Positions 1-8,402 of a stretch of DNA of 45,005 nucleotides are shown in pieces. Source of the stretch: Blautia sp. AF19-10LB (GTDB taxonomy: Bacteria; Bacillota; Clostridia; Lachnospirales; Lachnospiraceae); NCBI RefSeq assembly GCF_003461245.1, contig NZ_QTWS01000026.1, forward strand, positions 14,858 through 59,862. Reading direction: 5' to 3'. The notes beneath the pieces are model-generated. The model searched no databases. It saw nothing but the letters and a program-made list of their open reading frames with translations, and was not told where the DNA came from. Every line of letters begins with the position of its first letter. Positions within the stretch are counted from its first letter, which is position 1. Position numbers and translations under genes: made by a program.

Positions 1-112
1 GCAGAACTTCCAGACCTTCGCCACAGTGAAATCCTGTATCAATCCATAAATCTGATGATAATAAACCATATCTGTCATTGCTGCTGTTATATCCTAATCT
101 TCCCTGTTTCAT
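1..112 (-). CDS. DUF5348-like small protein, 3' end cut by window edge
   Basis: Reading leftwards from an ATG at 110-112, the frame stays open to the window edge and gives 37 residues beginning MKQGRLGYNSSNDRYGLL, followed by SSDLWIDTGFHCGEGLEV. This pattern resembles DUF5348 proteins, short single-domain proteins of unknown function that are common on Firmicutes integrative elements and plasmids. An AAGGGAGA ribosome binding site lies 6-13 bases upstream. It is downstream of the other minus-strand genes of the element and probably belongs to the same operon. Family assignment is from memory of the sequence pattern; no function is known. Confidence 0.6.
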   Translation of the reverse strand, partial: MKQGRLGYNSSNDRYGLLSSDLWIDTGFHCGEGLEVL

Positions 113-214
113 TGTATCTTTCTCCCTTCTTCACAACTATCAATTTATAGCAACCTTATATCCATCCAAAAACTCCCGACTACACCTTACCGGCTTTCTC
201 CTTGTCTGCTATCT

Positions 215-237
215 ACAGGTGCGTGACACGCTCCTGT
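215..237. repeat. Inverted repeat in the gap before the DUF5348-like gene
   Basis: ACAGG-t-GCG and CGC-t-CCTGT form an 8-bp interrupted stem with a short loop, lying in the 148-base gap between the small protein gene (ends 261) and the DUF5348-like gene (starts 112). There is no clear U-run after it on the minus strand, so a processing or regulatory hairpin is as likely as a terminator. Nothing else was recognised in the gap. Confidence 0.35.
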
Positions 238-260
238 AATAAAGCAATCAGAAAGAACCT

Positions 261-500
261 TTACCATCGAAAGTTCTCCGGTATTCCCCGTCTATCCAGA
301 TATTCCTGCCTGAACTTTTCTCTTTCTTCTTCCGTTGGTGCTGTTTTGGATTTGCTGTACACTTCACGATTCACCATTGCATCCAGTTTCTTCTCCAACC
401 CCAACCGGATTATTTCTTCACCATCGTAGTTATCCATCAAAAAATATTGGAGGAGCTGAAAGAATAACTCGTATGGTATCTGTACATTTCTATTTTGCAT
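261..500 (-). CDS. Small element-encoded protein (79 aa), function unknown
   Basis: The ATG at 498-500 is preferred over an upstream in-frame start at 602 because an AAAGGAG ribosome binding site lies directly before it, and the longer version would run through the inverted repeat at 518-557. The product starts MQNRNVQIPYELFFQLLQYF and has a charged helical C-terminal half with a TEEEREKFRQEYLDRRGIP segment. It looks like the small helical proteins often found next to RepA-like ATPases on Lachnospiraceae integrative elements, but I cannot name a characterised family. It follows the RepA-like gene by 67 bases. Confidence 0.65.
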   Translation of the reverse strand: MQNRNVQIPYELFFQLLQYFLMDNYDGEEIIRLGLEKKLDAMVNREVYSKSKTAPTEEEREKFRQEYLDRRGIPENFRW

Positions 501-517
501 CTGTTCTCCTTTCAAGG

Positions 518-557
518 TGGCAAGATTCCCTCTTCTTAAGAAATGGTAATCTTGCCA
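518..557 (-). terminator. Inverted repeat between the RepA-like gene and the small protein gene
   Basis: TGGCAAGATT (518-527) and AATCTTGCCA (548-557) are perfect 10-base arms. The 20-base loop itself contains the palindrome TTCTTAAGAA, and partial pairing continues through the interior. There is no long U-run on the minus strand, so it may be a partial terminator, an RNA processing site or a protein-binding site. It sits just upstream of the ribosome binding site of the small gene. Confidence 0.45.
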
Positions 558-567
558 TCTTCCATTT

Positions 568-1644
568 TTATTCTGGCAGCATCCAATACCATTGCTTTCC
601 ACGTTTTACAGAATCAATTTCAAGTTCCCGTTTGGCATTCCATAACGTTTTACTTTTTATTCCTCTGGTTTCGGCTTCTTCTGCAATTTTCTTTTGAGTC
701 ATTCCTCCATTTGCCAGTATTTCAAGGAGAAATTCTTTTGCTTTCCGACTTTTCTGCCCTCTGCCGTCTCCATTAAGAAGTTCATCGGCACTGATATCAT
801 ATTCTCCAATCCATTCAAAGCCATTATTCTTATCCAGTCTGAATGCAATGGACGTTCCTTCCGGTGCAAGAGAACTCTTCGTATGACATACCACTCTTAC
901 TTCTGGTTCATCTTTCACTCGCCCGACAATCAGGACACTTCTTGCAGCAGCCTGAAAATCAATGGAGCCAAGTCCTCGATAAGAAGATTTGCCGTTACTG
1001 TTTTTGTTCATATGACCGATTAAAATGACTGCACAGTGATATTTTTCTGCCAGCACTGCGACACGCTTCATCAATGGCCTGATCTCATTTGCCCTGTGCA
1101 TGTCTACCTCTGCTCCCAGGAATCCCTGAATCGGATCAAGAACAACCATTTTGGCTTTTGTCTGCACGATTGCTTCTTCTAATCTGGCATCTGCCATTGT
1201 CAGTGGCTGGTCACTGTCATCAATCACCAGCACCCTCGAACAATCTGCACCTGCAGCAAGTAATCTGGGTTTGATAGTATCTCCTAGACCATCTTCCGCT
1301 GTCTGATAAATCACATTTACAGGTGACATAGAAGACTGTTCCTGAATATTATCTTTGGCATCTAGATCTTCATTCTCACTACCGACTTCATCACTTCGTT
1401 TTTCTTTTGTTGTATCAGTAACAGGAAGAATCGGCTCTCCTCTGGTCAGTTTTGCAATAATCTGAAGTACCATTGTTGTCTTTCCTTCTCCTGGATCTCC
1501 CTGTATAATGGTCACTTTTCCATAAGGAATAAACGGATAAAGCAGCCATTCTACCTGTTCCACCTCTACTGAATCCATATTGATCAGTTTCAGTTTTGGT
1601 TCTATTCTGCAATTCTTAATTTTGTTTTTTTCATTCATATTCAT
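568..1644 (-). CDS. RepA-like AAA ATPase / hexameric helicase-type protein
   Basis: A P-loop ATPase of 358 residues. It has a Walker A motif GDPGEGKTT (residues 49-57), a hydrophobic strand with an acidic residue KMVVLDPIQGF (165-175) as Walker B, and an ILIGHMNK segment (207-214), the arrangement of the RecA-fold RepA/AAA_25 replication helicases of plasmids and phages. A C-terminal region (about 298-356) resembles a winged-helix DNA-binding tail. An acidic insert (about 78-105) after the Walker A region is unusual. The start at 1644 is chosen because a strong AGGAGGAGATGATGG site precedes it; a longer TTG-initiated frame to 1740 has no ribosome binding site. It follows the integrase and likely supports element replication. 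Confidence 0.75.
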   Translation of the reverse strand: MNMNEKNKIKNCRIEPKLKLINMDSVEVEQVEWLLYPFIPYGKVTIIQGDPGEGKTTMVLQIIAKLTRGEPILPVTDTTKEKRSDEVGSENEDLDAKDNIQEQSSMSPVNVIYQTAEDGLGDTIKPRLLAAGADCSRVLVIDDSDQPLTMADARLEEAIVQTKAKMVVLDPIQGFLGAEVDMHRANEIRPLMKRVAVLAEKYHCAVILIGHMNKNSNGKSSYRGLGSIDFQAAARSVLIVGRVKDEPEVRVVCHTKSSLAPEGTSIAFRLDKNNGFEWIGEYDISADELLNGDGRGQKSRKAKEFLLEILANGGMTQKKIAEEAETRGIKSKTLWNAKRELEIDSVKRGKQWYWMLPE

Positions 1645-1749
1645 TCCATCATCTCCTCCTGCCCTTCCGGGCAAGTCTCTGATGAACAGATATTCGGGAA
1701 TTGTCGTATTTCTCGATTCGTGATATACTGAATCTGCCAAGATGGTATA

Positions 1750-1824
1750 TCAGTTAATCTGATTATCAGAGAACTTGCTCAGATTATTTATCTGGGCTTT
1801 TTCTTTTGCCTTTTCAACATTCAT
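1750..1824 (-). CDS. Possible 24-aa peptide overlapping the integrase stop
   Basis: An ATG at 1822-1824 overlaps the end of the integrase gene (ATGAATGTTGA arrangement) and opens a 24-codon frame, MNVEKAKEKAQINNLSKFSD followed by NQIN, that ends 105 bases before the RepA-like start. The overlap would allow translational coupling. There is no dedicated ribosome binding site and no known homologue that I can recall, so this may be chance. Confidence 0.2.
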   Translation of the reverse strand: MNVEKAKEKAQINNLSKFSDNQIN

Positions 1825-2899
1825 CTCTTTCTTCTCCCAATCCGGTAACTGCATTTTCATTATCCAGCAGATTTGCAATCTTCCTCTGCTGATTTGGATA
1901 AAGATGTCCATAAGTATTCAATGTGATACGAATATCTTTATGACCCAATCTGTCCCGGATCAGTAACGGTTCTACACCTTTCTCAATGAGATAAGCCACA
2001 TGACTGTGTCTGAGATCATGCACTCGGATTTTCTTTACTCCTGCCAGTTCAATCTGCCGTTTCATCTTATGCTGTACCGCTTCCTGAACAACTGGAAACA
2101 ATCTTTCTGTATCCGGCATTCCGTAGTGACCATCTACAAATTCCTTAATTTCCTCTTTCAAAAATTCTGGAATTTCGATTGTTCGAAAGGACTGTTTTGT
2201 TTTTGGTTCTGTGATAATATCCTGCATTCCTGTTCGGTAATAAGTCTTATTGATACTAAGCTGATTCTTTTCAAAATTGATATCAGCTTTTGTAATCGCA
2301 AGCAGCTCCCCAATCCTGCACCCAGTCCAGAACAGCATCTCAAATATAAGATAATATCTTGTTCCCGGCTCCATTGTCTGTATAAACTGTTTGTACTCGT
2401 CCAGTGTCCAGAAGTTCAAACTTCTCGAATCCGAATTTCCCATTCGTTTCACTTTCTTGCATGGATTAACTGGCAAATCATATATTTTAGCTGCATGTGT
2501 AAACAGACTGGTCAACTGATTCTGAATCATTCTCAGATAAGAATCTGAATATCCTTTTTTCTGAATTTCATTCTGCCACTGAATAATCTGTGAAGCCTTG
2601 ATCTCACTCATCATCTGATTTCCAAAGTATGGAACGATATGCTGTTGCATCATATATCTTTTATTTTTGATTGTTCGATCTTTTAGGTCATTCTGTTTGT
2701 CTGAAAAATAAATCTCAATAAAATCGCTCAGTTTCATATCCATACTTCGCTCAGTGCTCAACTTTTTACTTCGTTCAAACTCCAATGCTTCTCGCTTTGT
2801 TTCAAATCCACGCTTTCTGCGTTTTTTCTTCTCACCCATAACATTTGTCTCAAACCACTGGGCTGTCCATTTTTTTGTGTCTTTTTCTCTGTAAGCCAT
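1814..2899 (-). CDS. int: Tyrosine recombinase (integrase)
   Basis: A 361-residue phage/ICE-type integrase that catalyses site-specific insertion and excision of the element. An N-terminal arm-binding region (about 1-50, MAYREKDTKKWTAQWFETN) is followed by a SAM-like core-binding domain (about 55-155) and a catalytic domain with Arg195 in TGCRIGELL, Lys235, His294-x-x-Arg297 in HDLRH, His320 in LGHKDI and the nucleophile Tyr330 in NTYGH. All catalytic positions are present and the length is normal, so the enzyme should be active. It lies 11 bases downstream of the excisionase gene in one operon driven from the promoter at 3181-3209. The chromosomal target appears to be downstream of tuf. Confidence 0.95.
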   Translation of the reverse strand: MAYREKDTKKWTAQWFETNVMGEKKKRRKRGFETKREALEFERSKKLSTERSMDMKLSDFIEIYFSDKQNDLKDRTIKNKRYMMQQHIVPYFGNQMMSEIKASQIIQWQNEIQKKGYSDSYLRMIQNQLTSLFTHAAKIYDLPVNPCKKVKRMGNSDSRSLNFWTLDEYKQFIQTMEPGTRYYLIFEMLFWTGCRIGELLAITKADINFEKNQLSINKTYYRTGMQDIITEPKTKQSFRTIEIPEFLKEEIKEFVDGHYGMPDTERLFPVVQEAVQHKMKRQIELAGVKKIRVHDLRHSHVAYLIEKGVEPLLIRDRLGHKDIRITLNTYGHLYPNQQRKIANLLDNENAVTGLGEERDEC

Positions 2900-2910
2900 A
2901 TTAATCCTCC

Positions 2911-3105
2911 TTAATTTCCTGCTATTTCATAGCCATACATCTTTTTTGCCCAAAACGCCTTTGGTATTCTTCCAGCCATCGTAATATATCCCTGTGCAGC
3001 CAGTTCCTTATTCATAGCTTTCACCAGTTTATAAGCATAAGATTTTGAGCAGTTTAATTCCTGTGCCACTTCATCAGCACTCATCATATAATTGTAGCTT
3101 GCCAT
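2911..3105 (-). CDS. xis: Excisionase-type winged-helix DNA-binding protein
   Basis: A 64-residue basic protein with an N-terminal helix-turn-helix (MSADEVAQELNCSKSYAYKL, residues 8-27) followed by a basic tail. Size, fold pattern and position directly upstream of the integrase match Tn916/ICEBs1-type excisionases, which bend DNA at the element ends and direct the integrase towards excision. A GGAAAGGAGG site precedes the ATG. First gene of the xis-int-rep operon and the immediate target of the divergent repressor's operators. Confidence 0.85.
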   Translation of the reverse strand: MASYNYMMSADEVAQELNCSKSYAYKLVKAMNKELAAQGYITMAGRIPKAFWAKKMYGYEIAGN

Positions 3106-3162
3106 ACTGCATCCTCCTTTCCTCTCCAGATACAGAATACGTTTACTGTATTTCTATATCTG

Positions 3163-3241
3163 TACGATTTTCGTAAATTGATAATATCATGTATTTATTT
3201 CATTGTCAATATTTCGTAAACATATTTTTACGAACTTCGTA
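3163..3241. promoter_or_regulatory. Operator pair TACGA-N3-TCGTA in the divergent control region
   Basis: Two identical-architecture palindromes, TACGA-ttt-TCGTA at 3163-3175 and TACGA-act-TCGTA at 3229-3241, flank the minus-strand promoter. The first overlaps the expected start of the xis-int transcript. The second lies just upstream of the plus-strand promoter. A half-like site TTTCGTAAA (3211-3219) adjoins the minus-strand -35 box. The layout matches binding sites for the XRE-type repressor encoded at 3338; binding itself is inferred. Confidence 0.65.
3181..3209 (-). promoter_or_regulatory. Promoter of xis-int-rep operon
   Basis: On the minus strand TTGACA (3204-3209), a 17-base spacer and TATTAT (3181-3186), with TG just before the -10 box. 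This is near-consensus for the housekeeping sigma factor and lies 76 bases upstream of the excisionase start, embedded among the palindromic operators. Confidence 0.8.
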
Positions 3242-3253
3242 TATTATTTTCTC

Positions 3254-3282
3254 TTTATTTTATTCCAGGTCTGTGCTATGAT
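3254..3282 (+). promoter_or_regulatory. Promoter of the repressor gene
   Basis: TTTATT (3254-3259), 17 bases, then TATGAT (3277-3282) preceded by TGC, an extended -10 arrangement. It lies 56 bases before the repressor start and immediately downstream of the second operator palindrome, consistent with autoregulation. Confidence 0.55.
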
Positions 3283-3337
3283 ATTCTATAGATTTATGTT
3301 TTTCGTAATTTCGCAATATATGAAAAAGGAGGATTCT

Positions 3338-3820
3338 ATGGGTGACGGTAAAAATTTAAAGAAATATCTTGATGAAAAAGGCACAAATGTCCGTAAAATT
3401 GCAAAGGCAACCGGAATCAGTGCCACAACCTTATATTCAATTATTCAAAAAGATTCCAATATTCGATTTGATTTTGCTTTAAGACTTGCAAATGAATTAC
3501 AAATTGATGTGAATGAGATATGTTCTGCCAGTCCATTTTCTGGCACAATTAAGGAAGAAGAGATTTATCCTACACTTCCAGACGGTTTGAACGGAGCATT
3601 AGACGCAAGCCGTGTAAAGACTTATTTAAAAAATTCTATGTACCCGTTGATGTATCTTTTCGGTAAGAACAGTATGCCTGATGTAGATAATCTGCTCACA
3701 TCGTTCTATCAGCTTGATGATGAAGCCAGACAGGAAGTTGTGGAAACGATCCGTCTGAAACTGCAATATCATCGTGATCCGGAACGTGCTGAACAGATCA
3801 AACAGATCAAAGGCTGGTAA
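3338..3820 (+). CDS. XRE-family repressor of the integrative element
   Basis: A 160-residue protein with an N-terminal helix-turn-helix (NVRKIAKATGISATTLYSII, residues 17-36) like Cro/CI-type regulators. The C-terminal half (about 85-160) contains LDDEARQEVVETIRLKLQYH, a helical segment seen in many phage/ICE repressors. The start at 3338 follows an AAAAAGGAGG site; the frame is open further upstream but that part is low-complexity hydrophobic and overlaps the promoter. Divergent from xis-int and next to two TACGA-N3-TCGTA palindromes, so it most likely keeps the excision genes silent. No autoprotease or metalloprotease motif is evident, so how it is inactivated is open. Confidence 0.85.
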   Translation: MGDGKNLKKYLDEKGTNVRKIAKATGISATTLYSIIQKDSNIRFDFALRLANELQIDVNEICSASPFSGTIKEEEIYPTLPDGLNGALDASRVKTYLKNSMYPLMYLFGKNSMPDVDNLLTSFYQLDDEARQEVVETIRLKLQYHRDPERAEQIKQIKGW

Positions 3821-3827
3821 AAAAATT

Positions 3828-3866
3828 ACTCCTGTGAATAGCAAATATTCGCAGGAGTTTCTTTTT
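3828..3866 (+). terminator. Terminator of the repressor gene
   Basis: ACTCCTGtGAATA pairs with TATTCgCAGGAGT around a 5-base loop, followed by TTTCTTTTT. It lies 7 bases after the repressor stop. The hairpin is nearly symmetric, so it may also act on the other strand. Confidence 0.85.
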
Positions 3867-3884
3867 GGCACCGTTTTGGCACCG
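3863..3884. repeat. Tandem 11-bp repeats at the element end (candidate integrase arm sites)
   Basis: TTTTGGCACCG occurs twice back to back (3863-3873 and 3874-3884). Short direct repeats just inside an element end are the usual form of arm-type binding sites for tyrosine integrases. The attachment core is expected shortly to the right (within about 3885-3990), but it cannot be fixed without the other junction. 3885-3992 contains nothing else recognisable. Confidence 0.45.
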
Positions 3885-3992
3885 CTAGACTGATTTTTCA
3901 ATTTTAAATTTATCCGTATTTCATCTTTCTGATAAACGTTTCACTGTTTCTAATCTGATAATTTTACAAACAATTCTTTTCTTAGAGTACAG

Positions 3993-4022
3993 AAAAACCC
4001 CAGAAACACAAGGTTTCTGGGG
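3993..4022 (-). terminator. Terminator of tuf (end of str operon)
   Basis: On the minus strand CCCCAGAAAC and GTTTCTGGGG form a perfect 10-bp stem with a short loop, followed by TTTTTCTGT. It lies 57 bases after the tuf stop codon and ends the rpsL-rpsG-fusA-tuf transcription unit. Confidence 0.9.
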
Positions 4023-4078
4023 TATCTTACGTTTGGACACAAGTTATCTTGCGATAACAAATCTATTTTCAGATTGTA

Positions 4079-5272
4079 TTACTCGATGATTGTAGCAACA
4101 CGTCCTGATCCTACAGTACGTCCACCTTCACGGATAGCGAAAGTAAGACCCTGGCTCATAGCGATTGGGTGGATCAGTTCGATTGTCATTTCGATGTTAT
4201 CTCCAGGCATGCACATTTCTGTTCCTTCTGGAAGGTTGCAAACACCTGTTACGTCTGTTGTTCTGAAGTAGAACTGCGGACGATAGTTGTTGAAGAACGG
4301 AGTATGACGTCCACCTTCATCTTTTGTCAGAACGTAAACCTGAGCTGTGAATTTTGTATGGCATGTAAGTGTTCCTGGTTTAGCAAGAACCTGTCCACGC
4401 TCGATTTCGTTTCTCTGAACACCACGAAGAAGAGCACCGATGTTATCACCAGCCTGAGCTTCGTCAAGAAGTTTACGGAACATTTCGATTCCTGTAACAA
4501 CAACTTTACGTGTTTCTTCTTTGATACCAACGATTTCAACTTCTTCAGATACGTGAAGAACACCAGCTTCTACTCTACCAGTAGCAACTGTTCCACGTCC
4601 TGTGATAGAGAATACATCCTCTACAGGCATAACGAACGGTTTGTCTGTGTCACGCTGTGGATCCGGAATGTACTCATCAACTGCGTTCATGAGTTCCATA
4701 ATCTTGTCTCCCCATGGGCCAGCCGGATCTTCAAGAGCTTTAAGAGCAGATCCCTGGATAACCGGAATGTCATCTCCTGGGAAGTCATACTCGGAAAGAA
4801 GTTCACGAATTTCCATCTCAACCAGTTCAAGAAGTTCGTCATCATCTACCATATCACATTTGTTCATGAATACAACGATGTACGGAACACCAACCTGACG
4901 AGCAAGAAGAACGTGCTCTTTTGTCTGAGCCATAACACCATCTGTAGCAGCAACTACGAGGATAGCACCATCCATCTGAGCTGCACCTGTGATCATGTTC
5001 TTAACGTAGTCAGCATGTCCTGGGCAGTCAACGTGTGCATAATGTCTATGCTCTGTCTGATACTCAACATGTGCTGTAGAAATTGTGATACCACGCTCTC
5101 TTTCTTCTGGAGCTTTATCGATATCTTCGAAGTTTTCAACTGTGTTTCCTGGAACTCTTTCAGCCAGAACTTTTGTGATAGCTGCTGTTAAAGTTGTTTT
5201 ACCATGGTCAACGTGTCCGATGGTACCAATGTTACAATGCGGTTTTGTTCTCTCAAACTTAGCCTTTGCCAT
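4079..5272 (-). CDS. tuf: Translation elongation factor Tu
   Basis: Full-length EF-Tu (397 residues), the GTPase that delivers aminoacyl-tRNA to the ribosomal A site. GTP-binding motifs are visible: GHVDHGKT (residues 19-26), the switch region [17 protein letters not shown] and NKCDMVDD, followed by the beta-barrel domains 2 and 3 ([21 protein letters not shown] near the C-terminus). An AAGGAGGACATTTTAAA leader precedes the ATG. It is the last gene of the str operon, 263 bases after fusA, with a structured gap between them and a terminator after it. Nothing is truncated. Confidence 0.99.
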   Translation of the reverse strand: MAKAKFERTKPHCNIGTIGHVDHGKTTLTAAITKVLAERVPGNTVENFEDIDKAPEERERGITISTAHVEYQTEHRHYAHVDCPGHADYVKNMITGAAQMDGAILVVAATDGVMAQTKEHVLLARQVGVPYIVVFMNKCDMVDDDELLELVEMEIRELLSEYDFPGDDIPVIQGSALKALEDPAGPWGDKIMELMNAVDEYIPDPQRDTDKPFVMPVEDVFSITGRGTVATGRVEAGVLHVSEEVEIVGIKEETRKVVVTGIEMFRKLLDEAQAGDNIGALLRGVQRNEIERGQVLAKPGTLTCHTKFTAQVYVLTKDEGGRHTPFFNNYRPQFYFRTTDVTGVCNLPEGTEMCMPGDNIEMTIELIHPIAMSQGLTFAIREGGRTVGSGRVATIIE

Positions 5273-5296
5273 TTTAAAATGTCCTCCTTAAAAACT

Positions 5297-5317
5297 ATGC
5301 TCTTTCTTCCAGAGCAT
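5297..5317 (-). promoter_or_regulatory. Hairpin directly upstream of the tuf ribosome binding site
   Basis: On the minus strand ATGCTCT and AGAGCAT form a 7-bp stem followed by AGTTTTTAAGGAGG, so the U-run of a terminator-like structure runs straight into the tuf Shine-Dalgarno sequence. It could act as an attenuator or RNA processing signal that sets tuf level relative to fusA. This is inference from structure only. Confidence 0.35.
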
Positions 5318-5383
5318 TTTATCAGTTTTAGACTTGCTATCCTTGATTATATTGCAAATCAAGGATATTTGCAAGCTTTTTTA

Positions 5384-5523
5384 TTACTGTTCACTCCGTT
5401 CACAGTAACTTGGTCAAAATGCATTCCAAATCACCTACGGTGATAGCATTTTGCCCCGCATGTCTCGGGATTCTGCCATATTCATGGCAAAACACCTCGC
5501 GGAATATTCTCTGTAAACAGTAG
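5384..5523. repeat. Highly structured fusA-tuf spacer (candidate palindromic intergenic element)
   Basis: The 263-base gap between fusA and tuf is packed with inverted repeats. TTACTG/CAGTAA lies near 5384. A nested hairpin has outer arms CAAAATGC (5415-5422) and GCATTTTG (5446-5453) and inner arms ATCACC and GGTGAT. TGCCAT/ATGGCA lies at 5474-5489. The outermost ACTGTT near 5387 and AACAGT near 5517 face each other, giving the block inverted ends. Such blocks are often dispersed palindromic repeats, but I find no second copy in this window. It could alternatively be a processing region of the tuf message. Confidence 0.4.
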
Positions 5524-5535
5524 TCTCTCTATTTA

Positions 5536-7659
5536 TCAGTCTTTCTTAGAAAGAATCTTTTCCTGAACGGACTTCGGAACCTGTTCGTATTTCTCGAAGA
5601 ACATGGAGTAGTTACCACGTCCCTGAGTTCTGGAACGAAGGTCTGTTGCATATCCGAACATTTCAGAAAGCGGAACGAATCCACGGATCATCTTACCTCC
5701 GCCGATATCATCCATACCTTCGATACGACCACGACGGGAGTTGATATCACCGATAACATCACCCATGTAATCTTCCGGAGTAGTAACTTCGACTCTCATG
5801 ATAGGCTCAAGAAGAATCGGAGATGCTTTCTGCATAGCATCCTTGAATGCAAGAGAACCTGCAATGTGGAATGCCATTTCAGAGGAATCGACTTCATGAT
5901 AAGAACCGTCATATACGTTTGCATGAACGCCGACTACCGGGAATCCACCCAGAATACCAGCTTTCATAGCTTCCTCGATACCTTCGCCAACAGCCGGGAT
6001 GTATTCCTTCGGAATAGCACCACCAACAACTGTGGATTCGAACTTGTACAGTTCTTCTCCGTTGGCATCCATAGGCTCGAATTTAACTTTACAGTGACCA
6101 TACTGTCCACGACCACCAGACTGTTTAGCATATTTGCTGTCGATGTCTACGGCCTTAGTAATAGTCTCTTTGTATGCAACCTGAGGAGCACCTACGTTAG
6201 CCTCTACTTTGAATTCACGAAGCAGACGGTCAACGATGATTTCCAGATGCAGCTCACCCATACCAGCGATGATTGTCTGACCTGTTTCCTGGTTTGTATG
6301 TGCACGGAATGTCGGGTCTTCTTCTGCCAGTTTTGCAAGAGCTTCACCAAGTTTACCCTGACCAGCTTTTGTCTTAGGCTCGATTGCAAGTTCGATAACC
6401 GGTTCCGGGAACTCCATGGACTCAAGGATTACCGGATGCTGGTCATCACAGATTGTATCACCAGTTGTGGTGAATTTGAAACCGATTGCTGCTGCGATAT
6501 CTCCAGAGTATACTTTATCCAGCTCCATACGTTTGTTAGCGTGCATCTGAAGGATACGGCCAACACGTTCTTTCTTGTCCTTAGTAGCGTTGAGTACATA
6601 AGAACCAGAATTCATAGTACCGGAGTATACACGGAAGTATGCCAGTTTACCAACAAATGGGTCTGTCATAATCTTGAATGCCAGAGCGGAGAACGGCTCT
6701 TCATCAGAAGAATGTCTCACGATCGGGTTGCCTTCCAGGTCAACACCCTCGATTGGAGGAATGTCTGTTGGAGCAGGCATGAATTCAATGATCGCATCCA
6801 GAAGTTTCTGAACACCCTTGTTTCTGTATGCAGTACCGCAGCATACCGGTACAGCTGTACATTCGCAAGTAGCTTTACGAAGAACTGCTTTCATCTTTTC
6901 AACAGTCGGTTCTTCACCTTCCAGATATTCCATCATTAAATCATCATCGAGTTCGCAGATCTTCTCTACGAGTTCTGTATGATAAAGTTCTGCTTCTTCC
7001 TGCATGTCTTCTGGGATCTCAGTGATGGAAATGTCTTCACCTTTCTCATCATTGTAGATGTAAGCCTGCATTTCGAAAAGGTCGATGATTCCTTTGAATT
7101 CATCTTCTTTTCCGATTGGAAGCTGTAAGCAGATTGCGTTTTTACCAAGACGAGTCTTGATCTGATCTACAGCATTGTAGAAGTTTGCACCGAGGATATC
7201 CATCTTGTTGATGAATGCCATACGCGGTACGTTATAAGTGTCAGCCTGACGCCAAACGTTTTCAGACTGAGGTTCTACACCACCTTTTGCACAGAAGACG
7301 CCGACAGCGCCGTCAAGTACACGGAGTGAACGCTCAACCTCTACGGTGAAGTCTACGTGTCCTGGAGTATCAATGATGTTGATACGGTGTTCCAGAGCAC
7401 CTGGTTTAGTCTTGCAGTGATCCTGCAGAGTCCAGTGACATGTTGTAGCAGCGGAAGTAATTGTGATACCTCTCTCCTGCTCCTGCTCCATCCAGTCCAT
7501 TGTTGCGGTACCTTCATGAGTATCACCGATTTTGTAGTTGACACCTGTATAATAAAGGATACGTTCTGTAAGAGTTGTCTTACCTGCATCGATATGAGCC
7601 ATGATACCAATGTTTCTGGTACGCTCAAGCGGGTATTCTCTACCTTCTTTTCCAGCCAA
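5536..7659 (-). CDS. fusA: Translation elongation factor G
   Basis: EF-G (707 residues), the ribosomal translocase GTPase. The G domain shows AHIDAGKTT (about residues 21-29), [25 protein letters not shown] and NKMD. The C-terminal part has GRGQYGH and SRRGRIEGM typical of domains IV and V. It is a housekeeping EF-G rather than a TetM-type ribosome protection protein. The start codon is TTG (7657-7659) after an AAGGAGG site. It lies 17 bases after rpsG in the str operon. Confidence 0.99.
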   Translation of the reverse strand: MAGKEGREYPLERTRNIGIMAHIDAGKTTLTERILYYTGVNYKIGDTHEGTATMDWMEQEQERGITITSAATTCHWTLQDHCKTKPGALEHRINIIDTPGHVDFTVEVERSLRVLDGAVGVFCAKGGVEPQSENVWRQADTYNVPRMAFINKMDILGANFYNAVDQIKTRLGKNAICLQLPIGKEDEFKGIIDLFEMQAYIYNDEKGEDISITEIPEDMQEEAELYHTELVEKICELDDDLMMEYLEGEEPTVEKMKAVLRKATCECTAVPVCCGTAYRNKGVQKLLDAIIEFMPAPTDIPPIEGVDLEGNPIVRHSSDEEPFSALAFKIMTDPFVGKLAYFRVYSGTMNSGSYVLNATKDKKERVGRILQMHANKRMELDKVYSGDIAAAIGFKFTTTGDTICDDQHPVILESMEFPEPVIELAIEPKTKAGQGKLGEALAKLAEEDPTFRAHTNQETGQTIIAGMGELHLEIIVDRLLREFKVEANVGAPQVAYKETITKAVDIDSKYAKQSGGRGQYGHCKVKFEPMDANGEELYKFESTVVGGAIPKEYIPAVGEGIEEAMKAGILGGFPVVGVHANVYDGSYHEVDSSEMAFHIAGSLAFKDAMQKASPILLEPIMRVEVTTPEDYMGDVIGDINSRRGRIEGMDDIGGGKMIRGFVPLSEMFGYATDLRSRTQGRGNYSMFFEKYEQVPKSVQEKILSKKD

Positions 7660-7676
7660 TTGGATTTCCTCCTTGA

Positions 7677-8225
<549 letters not shown>

Positions 8226-8322
8226 CTATATTTAACCCGCAACCGACAGGGTATATGGAATACCGTACAATATTTATAGCTATAAGTGAATCTTCGATTG
8301 ATTGCTTATTTTCTATTTTGTC

Positions 8323-8401
8323 TCCCGTTCAGACGGGAACCTTCTTGAATATTGCATATTCAAGAAGTATCGCAAATTTCTCGCTAAGCTGCGAAATTTG
8401 C
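8323..8401 (-). other. Three consecutive hairpins in the rpsL-rpsG spacer
   Basis: Right after rpsL three stems follow one another: GCAAATTTC/GAAATTTGC (8372-8401), a 12-bp perfect stem CTTCTTGAATAT/ATATTCAAGAAG (8341-8367), and TCCCGT/ACGGGA (8323-8338). None is followed by a convincing U-run on the minus strand. The rest of the 255-base spacer to rpsG (8148-8322) shows no gene. Likely RNA processing or ribosomal-protein feedback structures. Confidence 0.5.
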
Positions 8402-8402
8402 T

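Larger units (their letters stand above)
1..3900. mobile_element. Right part of a tyrosine-integrase integrative element
   Basis: This stretch carries, on the minus strand, excisionase, tyrosine integrase, a RepA-like ATPase, a small protein and a DUF5348-type protein, and on the plus strand a repressor. That set is typical of small integrative or conjugative elements of Firmicutes. The right boundary is placed just after the tandem TTTTGGCACCG repeats at 3863-3884, because the terminator of the chromosomal tuf gene follows at about 3993. The left end is outside the window, so no att duplication can be compared. The boundary is inferred to within about 100 bases. Confidence 0.75.

Noticed and set aside
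568..1740. RepA-like protein starting at TTG 1740
   Set aside because: No ribosome binding site there, while the start at 1644 has a strong AGGAGGAGATGATGG site.
4169..5191. Long plus-strand open frame (340 codons) opposite tuf
   Set aside because: It is antisense to a highly conserved gene, has a Cys/Phe/Ser-rich unnatural composition and no ribosome binding site; it is a product of codon bias in tuf.
5866..6939. Plus-strand 357-codon frame opposite fusA, and similar ones opposite rpoC and rpoB
   Set aside because: Shadows of strongly biased housekeeping genes, with low-quality protein composition.
5536..7659. Possible TetM-type ribosomal protection gene
   Set aside because: Sequence, length and operon position are those of housekeeping EF-G.
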